Shown: positions 1-5,270 of the stretch, piece after piece
Numbering within the stretch: the first letter of the stretch is position 1
Layout: every line of letters starts with the position of its first letter
Origin: Pseudomonadota bacterium
GTDB taxonomy: Bacteria > Pseudomonadota > Alphaproteobacteria > Acetobacterales > Acetobacteraceae
Reading direction: 5' to 3'
Assembly: GCA_021808205.1 (NCBI GenBank)
Contig: JAKBCD010000121.1
Location: forward strand, 1 to 6,301
DNA: 6,301 bases
The notes under the pieces: model-generated
Databases searched by the model: none
The model's input: the letters and a program-made list of their open reading frames with translations, nothing else
Told to the model about the DNA's origin: nothing
Translations under genes and position numbers: made by a program

Positions 1-1012
1 CAATGGCAAGGCCAATCAAGGTGATGACGATGGAGGTGACCGTGCGCGCCGTTGCCCCCGCCTTCCAGGAAGGCATAAACGTGTGGATGAGCGTGATGGT
101 AGAAAGCACGCCGCAATAAAGATTCATCGCATTGGTGCCCGCAATGCCGACAGAGAAGATGATAACGATGGGAATGGCGGCAGCGCCGGTGAAGGCCGTG
201 AGCCCGCCTACCGGATCACCGTTAGCAGCGACAAGGCCGAGCAGCGCGCCCAGAATCATCGGGAGAATGGAGCCCAGAGAGCAGCCCCAATAGGAAGCCC
301 AGAACGCAGGTTTGGCACCGGTGTCGTGCGGCATATAGCGGCTGTAGTCCGATACATAAGGCGCATAGGCGATCTGCCATAGCGCACCCACGGAGACCAT
401 GCTGAAGAACCCCGCACCGCTGAAGCTGTTCATCGCCATGAAATTGCCCGGCAGGCCGTGCACGGCAACAATCCATACAAACGCGACCAGAAGCGCCAAA
501 CCAGAGGTCCAGGTAAGAACGCGCGCATAGGCATGAATGAGATCATGGCCAAAAATGGTAGCAATAACGCTGACCACTGCAATGAACACGATCAGCAAGT
601 GCTCATCTATACCGCCCGCGATAGTGTGGAGCGACTGCCCGCCCAGCACAATGTTGGAAGCAAGGAAGCCCACATACATGATGATGACGATGGCCACTAC
701 CAGCACCGCGCCGATGGTACCGAACTGCCCCCGCGTCTGCACCATTTGCGGTACGCCAAGCCGCGGCCCCTGCGCTGAGTGCAGCGCCATGAACACCGCG
801 CCCGCAAGATTGCCAACGATGATGGACAGGCACGAACTAACGAAATCGAGCTTGAAGACCGAGCTTGCCAATGCGCCGGTAACGATCGTCAGCATCATGA
901 TGTTCGAACCAAACCAGATGGTGAACAAATCCCTCCAGGTACCGTGGCGCTGGTCCAGCGGAATTTGATAGATGGTGTGCTGCTCGACTTTGCCAGGAGA
1001 TTCCGCGGCCAT
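1..1012 (-). CDS. NCS1-family (cytosine/purine/allantoin-type) permease, C-terminus cut off by window edge
   Basis: This is an inner-membrane secondary transporter of the nucleobase:cation symporter-1 family, which imports nucleobases, hydantoins, allantoin, thiamine precursors and similar heterocycles. The 337 visible residues form a hydrophobic protein with about eight or nine membrane segments after a polar N-terminus of roughly 28 residues. Family signatures are visible: QGPRLGVPQMVQTRGQFG near residues 81-98 (the loop between helices 2 and 3), YAPYVSDYSRYMP near 216-228 (the unwound region around helix 6), and NAMNLYCGVLS near 294-304. Full-length members have about 450-500 residues, so the last quarter or so lies left of position 1. 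The ATG at 1012 is preceded by AAGGA with 7-nt spacing, and the next upstream ATG soon meets a stop. It is divergent from the ArgE-like gene. The family call is firm. The substrate is unknown; urocanate, a hydantoin or a nucleobase are all possible given hutU nearby. Confidence 0.9.
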   Translation of the reverse strand, partial: MAAESPGKVEQHTIYQIPLDQRHGTWRDLFTIWFGSNIMMLTIVTGALASSVFKLDFVSSCLSIIVGNLAGAVFMALHSAQGPRLGVPQMVQTRGQFGTIGAVLVVAIVIIMYVGFLASNIVLGGQSLHTIAGGIDEHLLIVFIAVVSVIATIFGHDLIHAYARVLTWTSGLALLVAFVWIVAVHGLPGNFMAMNSFSGAGFFSMVSVGALWQIAYAPYVSDYSRYMPHDTGAKPAFWASYWGCSLGSILPMILGALLGLVAANGDPVGGLTAFTGAAAIPIVIIFSVGIAGTNAMNLYCGVLSTITLIHTFMPSWKAGATARTVTSIVITLIGLAI

Positions 1013-1019
1013 GGTTTTA

Positions 1020-1024
1020 TCCTT
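1020..1024 (-). promoter_or_regulatory. Ribosome binding site of the NCS1 permease
   Basis: The minus strand reads AAGGA, separated by 7 nt from the ATG at 1012. This fixes the permease start codon. Confidence 0.7.
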
Positions 1025-1045
1025 CAGGCTGGAGTGGGCGCCATG

Positions 1046-1074
1046 ATTATACGTTGCCAGCAGCTTACATTAAT
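1046..1074 (-). promoter_or_regulatory. Candidate sigma-70-type promoter of the permease
   Basis: On the minus strand a perfect TATAAT lies at 1046-1051. The matching -35 position, with 16-17 bp spacing, falls in the TTAATG/ATTAAT stretch at about 1068-1074, only a weak match to TTGACA. Transcription would begin near 1039 and give a leader of about 27 nt that includes the AAGGA ribosome binding site. A poor -35 with a perfect -10 fits a promoter that needs an activator. Confidence 0.45.
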
Positions 1075-1104
1075 CTATCTTTAATCAGCATCGAATTTAT
1101 CGAA
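1070..1104. promoter_or_regulatory. Two tandem direct-repeat pairs in the permease/deacylase intergenic region (candidate operator)
   Basis: On the plus strand TTAATC occurs at 1070-1075 and 1081-1086, one helical turn (11 bp) apart. Immediately beyond, ATCGAA occurs at 1090-1095 and 1099-1104, separated by TTT. The first TTAATC overlaps the predicted -35 region of the permease promoter. Phased repeats at this position resemble a regulator binding site, but no known operator is recognised and hexamer repeats can arise by chance in AT-richer DNA. Confidence 0.3.
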
Positions 1105-1226
1105 GCAGAGGCAACTGTTTTTTAGTCCACCGGGGCATTTCTTGAGCAAAACCCTGGCCTTCGCGCCTGCAATATAAGCAGATTTCGTCTTTCCCCAGGG
1201 GCCGGGCCGCGCTACGCTTCCAGCAA
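1105..1226. other. Rest of the divergent intergenic region upstream of the ArgE-like gene
   Basis: No gene, terminator or convincing stem-loop is seen here. A TATAAG at 1173-1178 could be a -10 element reading toward the deacylase, but no -35 sits at usual spacing (the nearest TTGA-type hexamer, at 1142, is 25 bp away). No Shine-Dalgarno-like sequence lies just before the ATG at 1227. Confidence 0.4.
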
Positions 1227-2363
1227 ATGATAAGCACCGCAGAAACCCTGGCCACGCTCATATCCTTTCCCACCGTCAGCGCTGACAGCAATGAGGCACT
1301 CATCCGCTGGAGCGCCGGGCGGATCACCGCAGCCGGCGGGCGGATTCACATCATGGCAGGTGCCAAGCCAGGAAAATTTAACATGCTGGCGAGCTTTGGG
1401 CCTGAAACAGGTGCCGGCATTGTGCTCTCTGGCCATAGCGACGTGGTGCCTGTGGCAGGACAGGCCTGGAACACAGACCCCTTTATTCTTACAGCCAAGG
1501 GGCGCAAGCTCTACGGCCGCGGCAGCAGCGACATGAAGGGCTTTCTGGCGAGCGCATTAAGCGCCGCCGCCAGGGCGGATAAAGCCAAACTTGTCCGCCC
1601 GCTGCACCTTGCCTTTTCTTACGATGAAGAAGTTGGCTGCATTGGCATAAGAGACCTGCTGGCGCGCCTGGCGAAGGAGAATTTTCAGGCGGAGGGCTGC
1701 ATAATCGGCGAACCGACAGAGCAGAAAGTGGCACTCGGGCACAAGGGCAAGCTTGCAGGCTGTATCCGCTGCATTGGCCTGCCTGCCCATTCTGCCAACC
1801 CGTCCTTGGGGTGCAACGCCATTTCCCTCGCGGCGGAAATGGTGTGCGCGGTGAACACGCTGCAGGCCCAGTTGGCCGAAAGCGGAGCCCATGATAATGC
1901 TTACCCTTTTCCATCCACAAGCGCGCAGATTGGCACCATAAAAGGTGGCACCGCACTAAACATCGTGCCTGAATTCTGCGAAATGCAGTTTGAGATCCGC
2001 AACGTGGCGGGAGACGCGCCCCGCGCCCTCGTAGAGCGGCTGAGGGGGAATGCCGCGAACATTGCCGCGCACCACGGCAAAGGGCGCATCACGATTGAGA
2101 TCACTAACGAATACCCAGGGCTGGACACCCCGGAAAACGATGCGTTTGCGCAAAAAATACTGCGTGCCGCAAGCTCGCAACCGGCTAAGATCGGCTTTGG
2201 CACGGAAGGCGGGCTGTTCAAGGAAATGCTGCATCTGCCGGTGGTGGTGTGCGGCCCCGGCAGCATCGATCGGGCGCATAAGCCGGATGAGTACGTGACC
2301 CAGGACGAGCTGGATGCCTGCGATGCGTTTCTGGACCGCGTAATCGCCGGGCTGTATGCTTAG
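1227..2363 (+). CDS. argE: ArgE-type acetylornithine deacetylase / M20-family N-acyl amino acid deacylase
   Basis: This is a cytoplasmic di-metal hydrolase of the M20 family, closest by eye to acetylornithine deacetylase, which releases acetate from N-acetylornithine; relatives act on other N-acyl amino acids. The 378 residues match the family length. Key residues are all visible: His70 and Asp72 in SGHSDVVPV, bridging Asp102 in GRGSSDMKG, Glu134 (general base) and Glu135 in SYDEEVG, Glu162 in GEPTEQK, the dimerisation-domain His188 in PAHSANP, and His351 in GPGSIDRAHKPDEY. The lid domain runs from about 175 to 285. The ATG at 1227 is the only usual start codon in frame after the stop at 1143, although no Shine-Dalgarno is visible. 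The stop overlaps that of the convergent LysR gene. Beside hutU and an importer, a catabolic role on an acylated amino acid, or on N-formylglutamate, is as likely as arginine synthesis; that part is inference. Confidence 0.88.
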   Translation: MISTAETLATLISFPTVSADSNEALIRWSAGRITAAGGRIHIMAGAKPGKFNMLASFGPETGAGIVLSGHSDVVPVAGQAWNTDPFILTAKGRKLYGRGSSDMKGFLASALSAAARADKAKLVRPLHLAFSYDEEVGCIGIRDLLARLAKENFQAEGCIIGEPTEQKVALGHKGKLAGCIRCIGLPAHSANPSLGCNAISLAAEMVCAVNTLQAQLAESGAHDNAYPFPSTSAQIGTIKGGTALNIVPEFCEMQFEIRNVAGDAPRALVERLRGNAANIAAHHGKGRITIEITNEYPGLDTPENDAFAQKILRAASSQPAKIGFGTEGGLFKEMLHLPVVVCGPGSIDRAHKPDEYVTQDELDACDAFLDRVIAGLYA

Positions 2364-3277
2364 CGCGTCCCGGGAAGTGGCTGGTTCAGCAGCAGTTCCC
2401 GGCAAATTTCGATAAAGGCTTCTGAGGTGGGCGTGCGGCGCAGCCCCTTCAGCGTGGCAATGCCGTAAACCAGAGGCCGTAATTTATCCTCAAGCGCCAG
2501 GTAAGAGAGCTTGTGGCCATCCAGTGTGGTAAGGTTTTTTGGCTGTGCGTTCGCCAACCCGTAGCCCTCACCGCGCGCCACCAGGCTGCGGATGATGTCA
2601 ATATACGCATAGCGCCCCGTAATATGCGGGGCGATGCCCGCCTCGCGAAACAAGGAGAGGAAATAATCCCGGCTCATCGGCAAATCCAGCAGCAGAAAAT
2701 TCTCGCTTTCAAACTCCTTCAAACTGACCGACCGCCTGCGCGCGAAGGGATGCGCGGCCCCAACAAAAGCGTAAGGCGGCAGCGGCGCCATCGGGATGAA
2801 ATCGAAGTCCGGCGGAATATTCATGTCATAGGTAAGCAGCAGGGCAATGCGGCCATGGCGCAGAGTTTCAAACAGCTCCGCCTGGTTGCCCGCCACGGCA
2901 TTCGCCCTGGCGGACTCGTAGCGCTTGCGGAACACTGAAAGCAGTTCAGGAATCGCCAGGGGAAACAAAGTAGAAAGGCACCCGATCTCCAATGGGCCGC
3001 CCACCTTGGCGGAGATCATCGAAGCTGCATTCTGCACTTCTTCGGCCTGCAACAGCAACGCTTTTGCCTCGCGCAAAAACCTTTGCCCCTCGGCCGTGAG
3101 CGACAACCCCTGCGCGTGGTGGCGGATAAAAAGCTGAATACCGAAGTCGTGTTCCAAAGCCGTAATGGCTGAGGAAATTGATGGCTGAGAAATATTCACT
3201 CTCTCCGAGGCCAGGGTAATGCTGCCCAGCTCTGCCGTGGCCACGAAATAACTTATCTGTTTGAGCGTGAAGCGCAT
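2360..3277 (-). CDS. LysR-type transcriptional regulator
   Basis: This is a DNA-binding regulator of 305 residues, normal for the LysR family. The N-terminal winged helix-turn-helix occupies about residues 3-62, with the family pattern LASERVNISQPSISSAITAL near 22-41 and LSLTAEGQRFL near 58-68. A linker helix follows at about 69-90, then the periplasmic-binding-protein-like effector domain from about 94 to 300. Members usually work as tetramers and bind a pathway metabolite. The gene is divergent from the DUF1028 gene across 82 bp, the classic arrangement for a LysR regulator and its target. Its TAA overlaps the TAG of the convergent deacylase within the bases TTAG. No clear Shine-Dalgarno precedes the ATG at 3277, but the N-terminal MRFTLKQISYFV is a standard LysR start. 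The effector is unknown. Confidence 0.93.
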   Translation of the reverse strand: MRFTLKQISYFVATAELGSITLASERVNISQPSISSAITALEHDFGIQLFIRHHAQGLSLTAEGQRFLREAKALLLQAEEVQNAASMISAKVGGPLEIGCLSTLFPLAIPELLSVFRKRYESARANAVAGNQAELFETLRHGRIALLLTYDMNIPPDFDFIPMAPLPPYAFVGAAHPFARRRSVSLKEFESENFLLLDLPMSRDYFLSLFREAGIAPHITGRYAYIDIIRSLVARGEGYGLANAQPKNLTTLDGHKLSYLALEDKLRPLVYGIATLKGLRRTPTSEAFIEICRELLLNQPLPGTR

Positions 3278-3297
3278 TGCTTTATCGATCAGGAAAT

Positions 3298-3327
3298 TTG
3301 AACCAAAATATTATAAAATTATATTAT
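3298..3327 (+). promoter_or_regulatory. Candidate promoter of the DUF1028 gene
   Basis: TTGAAC at 3298-3303 and TATTAT at 3322-3327 are 18 bp apart, matching the -35 and -10 consensus at 4 and 5 of 6 positions. They lie in a strikingly AT-rich stretch that differs from the GC-rich genes on both sides. Transcription would start near 3334, about 26 nt before the ATG at 3360. Confidence 0.45.
3307..3325. promoter_or_regulatory. AT-rich inverted repeat, candidate LysR binding site
   Basis: AATAT at 3307-3311 is mirrored by ATATT at 3321-3325 around a 9-bp centre, and T3309/A3321 also fit a T-N11-A spacing. The dyad lies between the -35 and -10 elements of the predicted DUF1028 promoter. LysR sites are usually short AT-containing dyads in the divergent promoter, so this is the best candidate here, but such dyads arise easily in AT-rich DNA. 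Confidence 0.3.
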
Positions 3328-3350
3328 ACAAAAGCAAAATTGCCACCCAA
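3323..3350 (-). promoter_or_regulatory. Candidate promoter of the LysR gene, overlapping the DUF1028 promoter
   Basis: The minus strand carries perfect TATAAT hexamers at 3323-3328 and again at 3310-3315. For the first, TTGGGT at 3345-3350 lies 16 bp upstream as a weak -35. Overlapping face-to-face promoters like this would let one bound regulator act on both genes. Which TATAAT is used cannot be decided from sequence. Confidence 0.35.
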
Positions 3351-3359
3351 GAGTACCCC

Positions 3360-4037
3360 ATGACCTTCTCTCTCATTGCCCGCTGCCCCCGCAGCGAGCA
3401 ATTCGCCGTGGCCGTAACATCTTCTTCTCCCGCCGTTGCCGCGCGTTGCGCCTTCGCGCGGGCGGGGGTAGGTGCCGCCACAACCCAGAATGTAACGGAC
3501 CCACGCTTAGGCCCGCAATTGCTGGACGCTCTGGCCGCCGGAATGAGCGCCGAGCAAGCCTTGGCGAAGGTGGCGGACGTCGCAGCCTGCCCCGAATACC
3601 GCCAGCTCACGGTGCTGGATTCACAAGGCCGAACCGCCGTTTATTCAGGCGCCAAAACCCTTGGCATTCATGGCACGGCGCAGGTTGAAAACGCCGCCAG
3701 CGCCGGAAATTTGCTTGCCAGCACTAATGTGCCGCAGGCGGTTACCGCAGCGTTCGCGGCCACCAATCCAGATGACGAACTTGGCGCGCGGGTGATTGCG
3801 GCAATGCAGGCGGGTTTGAATGCGGGCGGTGAGGCCGGGCCACTAAAATCCGCCGGGTTGATTGTGGTGGACCAGCAAGCCTGGCCGCTTGCGGATTTAC
3901 GAGTGGACTGGCGCGACGAACCACTCGCCGAACTCGCCCGGCTATGGAGCATATGGCAACCGCAAATGTATGATTACGTGACCCGGGCATTGAACCCTCA
4001 GGCAGCACCATCCTACGGCGTGCCGGGAGATGTATGA
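3360..4037 (+). CDS. DUF1028 family protein (putative Ntn-fold hydrolase)
   Basis: This 225-residue protein matches the DUF1028 family over its whole length. It begins MTFSLIARCPRSEQFAVAV and continues with TSSSPAVAARCAFARAGVGA (20-39), TQNVTDPRLGP (42-52), AGNLLAS (115-121), GGEAGPLKSAGL (156-167) and DLRVDW (179-184), ending PSYGVPGDV. The family has no proven biochemical role; its fold is grouped with N-terminal-nucleophile hydrolases. Removal of Met1 would expose Thr2, a plausible nucleophile (inference). It lacks the C-terminal peptidoglycan-binding-like domain present in some longer members. I chose the ATG at 3360, not the in-frame ATG at 3261, because the family begins MTFS and the extra 33 residues would be read through the AT-rich promoter; a weak AAGAG lies 6 nt upstream. 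It is probably controlled by the divergent LysR and ends 5 bp from the convergent aldolase gene. Confidence 0.88.
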   Translation: MTFSLIARCPRSEQFAVAVTSSSPAVAARCAFARAGVGAATTQNVTDPRLGPQLLDALAAGMSAEQALAKVADVAACPEYRQLTVLDSQGRTAVYSGAKTLGIHGTAQVENAASAGNLLASTNVPQAVTAAFAATNPDDELGARVIAAMQAGLNAGGEAGPLKSAGLIVVDQQAWPLADLRVDWRDEPLAELARLWSIWQPQMYDYVTRALNPQAAPSYGVPGDV

Positions 4038-4042
4038 ACCAG

Positions 4043-4750
4043 TCAGGTCAGATAATCCTGAGCCAGCGCCCGCCGCATCTGCGCGAAATGCGCTTCCCCG
4101 AATTCTGGCTCGCTCTTCCAGGCGTTGGCGGTTTGCTCCGCTACCTCGTCATTAAGGATGCTTAAAGGCTGCCCCGTGCCGTAAGCCAGCATCAAAGTGC
4201 GGGCGGCGCGCTCAAAATGATAGAAGGCGTCGAAAGCCTCCGCGGCACTTTCCCCAACGGTGAGCAAGCCATGATTGCCCATCATCAGAATTTTCTTCTC
4301 GCCCAATATCTTCGCTAGCCTTTCGCCCTCGGCCTTGTTGTCAGCCATCCCGGCATAGGCATCATCGATGGCAACGCGGTTGAAGAACCGCGCAGAGGTC
4401 TGGTCAACCGGATAAAGCGTGGGGTCCTTCAGGCAGGAAAGTGCCGTGGCATAGGCGGGATGCAGATGCACCACGCAGCGCGCCTGCGGCACCAGGCTAT
4501 GGATAGCGCCATGAATCGCCCAGGCCGTGCTGTCGATATCATCCGGCAGCTCGTTGGCATTGCTATCCAATAGCGCCAGCTCGGAAGCCTTCAGCGTGGC
4601 AAAATCCCGCCAGCGCCGGTTGATGAGAAATTGCGTGCCATCATCGGAAACCGCCAACGAAATATGATTTGCGGTTGCCTCCTGCCAGCCGAACCGGGCG
4701 GCAAGGCGGCAGAGGGCCGCAAGCTCTCCACGTAATCTTGCCTCACTCAT
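4043..4750 (-). CDS. Class II aldolase/adducin family protein
   Basis: This 235-residue cytoplasmic protein has the zinc-dependent class II aldolase fold shared by fuculose-phosphate aldolase, ribulose-phosphate epimerase and adducin heads. Visible landmarks are ATANHISL near 25-32, zinc ligands His95 and His97 in VVHLHPAYATAL, and His160 in MMGNHGLLTVG. By alignment to fuculose aldolase, the catalytic glutamate before a conserved tryptophan is replaced by alanine (STAW, Ala76), as in many adducin-like members, so ordinary aldol cleavage may not be its reaction. The start at 4750 has GGAG 5 nt upstream and overlaps the Rid gene stop as ATGA, indicating translational coupling and shared transcription with the Rid gene. 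Its stop is 5 bp from that of the convergent DUF1028 gene. The substrate is unknown. Confidence 0.87.
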   Translation of the reverse strand: MSEARLRGELAALCRLAARFGWQEATANHISLAVSDDGTQFLINRRWRDFATLKASELALLDSNANELPDDIDSTAWAIHGAIHSLVPQARCVVHLHPAYATALSCLKDPTLYPVDQTSARFFNRVAIDDAYAGMADNKAEGERLAKILGEKKILMMGNHGLLTVGESAAEAFDAFYHFERAARTLMLAYGTGQPLSILNDEVAEQTANAWKSEPEFGEAHFAQMRRALAQDYLT

Positions 4751-5154
4751 GGAAGCTCCGCGATCACGTCGATCTCAACCAGCCATTCCGGCCGGGCAAG
4801 TGCTACCACAACCAGGCCGGTGAACACCGGATAAACGCCTTTCAGCCAACGACCCGCAACGCGGTATACAGCTTCGCGGTGGCGAATATCCGTGAGATAC
4901 ACAGTGACCTTGCAAATATGCTCCAGCGTGGCGCCACATTCACGCAGCAGCATATCGATATTCTGCATCACCTTCTCGGCCTGCCCGGCGGGGTCACCCA
5001 CAGCCACATTCTCGCGCGTGTCCAGGTCCTGCGGCACCTGGCCGCGCAAATAGATCATCTTGCCGGTAACAACCGCCTGGCAGAGATCGTTGTCGAGATT
5101 CTGCTCCGGATACGTGTCCTTAGTATTGAACGGGCGAATACGCCTGTGAATCAT
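4747..5154 (-). CDS. Rid family protein (RidA/YjgF/UK114 superfamily) lacking the canonical active-site arginine
   Basis: The 135-residue product has the Rid fold, normally a trimer with active sites between subunits. Classical RidA hydrolyses reactive enamines and imines made by PLP enzymes. Recognisable parts are RIRPFNTKDTYPEQNLDNDL at 5-24, YLRGQVPQDLDT at 35-46, and VTVYLTDIRHREAVYRV at 83-99. Aligned on VEIDVIA (126-132), the position of E. coli RidA Arg105 holds Thr112, while Glu127 matches Glu120. Loss of Arg105 marks the Rid groups not expected to have standard imine deaminase activity. The ATG at 5154 has GGAGG 5 nt upstream; an upstream ATG at 5199 would add 15 residues foreign to the family. 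It lies 116 bp after hutU and overlaps the aldolase gene by 4 bp. Confidence 0.9.
   Translation of the reverse strand: MIHRRIRPFNTKDTYPEQNLDNDLCQAVVTGKMIYLRGQVPQDLDTRENVAVGDPAGQAEKVMQNIDMLLRECGATLEHICKVTVYLTDIRHREAVYRVAGRWLKGVYPVFTGLVVVALARPEWLVEIDVIAELP
4756..4759 (-). promoter_or_regulatory. Ribosome binding site of the class II aldolase gene
   Basis: Minus-strand GGAG lies 5 nt before the ATG at 4750, inside the final codons of the Rid gene, supporting coupled translation. Confidence 0.55.
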
Positions 5155-5159
5155 CTCAT

Positions 5160-5164
5160 CCTCC
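5160..5164 (-). promoter_or_regulatory. Ribosome binding site deciding the Rid protein start
   Basis: Minus-strand GGAGG lies 5 nt upstream of the ATG at 5154. It is the strongest Shine-Dalgarno in the window and supports this start over the in-frame ATG at 5199. Confidence 0.75.
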
Positions 5165-5210
5165 ACTGCGGCCAGAACGGCCTGAGCGAACATAGGCAAA
5201 CGGCCAGTAT

Positions 5211-5216
5211 TTTATA
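5211..5216 (-). promoter_or_regulatory. Possible -10 element of a separate Rid-aldolase promoter
   Basis: The minus strand reads TATAAA here in an AT-rich part of the 116-bp gap after hutU. The best upstream -35 is TTCAAA with an overlong 19-bp spacer. Initiation would be near 5204, about 50 nt before the Rid ATG. The pair may therefore have its own promoter as well as any read-through from hutU. The evidence is weak. Confidence 0.3.
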
Positions 5217-5270
5217 AAGTCGATACTACGTAGCTTTTGAATAAAAAACCCAGAACCAACACCCGCCCGC

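Larger units (their letters stand above)
5155..5270 (-). other. hutU-Rid intergenic gap
   Basis: After the hutU stop the minus strand is G-rich (GGGCGGGTGTTGG, then CTGGG) and runs into six Ts at about 5243-5248, but no complementary C-rich arm exists, so this is not a normal intrinsic terminator. Further on is the 8-bp palindrome CTACGTAG at about 5226-5233. The possible -10 element and the Rid ribosome binding site follow. Confidence 0.35.

Noticed and set aside
537..968. 143-residue open frame on the plus strand
   Set aside because: It is antisense to the permease, whose membrane segments and NCS1 motifs are unmistakable in the minus-strand frame.
1193..1201. CCCCAGGGG stem-loop before the deacylase gene
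   Set aside because: The one-base centre cannot form a hairpin loop of usable size, and it is not followed by a T run.
1489..1956. 155-residue open frame on the minus strand
   Set aside because: It is antisense to the ArgE-like gene; its Cys/Pro/Arg-rich translation is typical of a shadow frame.
3261..3359. Upstream in-frame start for the DUF1028 gene
   Set aside because: It would add 33 residues read through the AT-rich promoter and over the LysR start; the family begins at MTFS.
5155..5199. Upstream in-frame start for the Rid gene
   Set aside because: It would add 15 residues not seen in the family, and the strong GGAGG site serves the ATG at 5154.
4669..5217. 182-residue open frame on the plus strand
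   Set aside because: It is antisense to the Rid and aldolase genes, both of which have clear motifs and ribosome binding sites.
5240..5270. G-quadruplex in the G-rich stretch after hutU
   Set aside because: Only three tracts of three Gs are present, plus a GG; this is too weak to claim.
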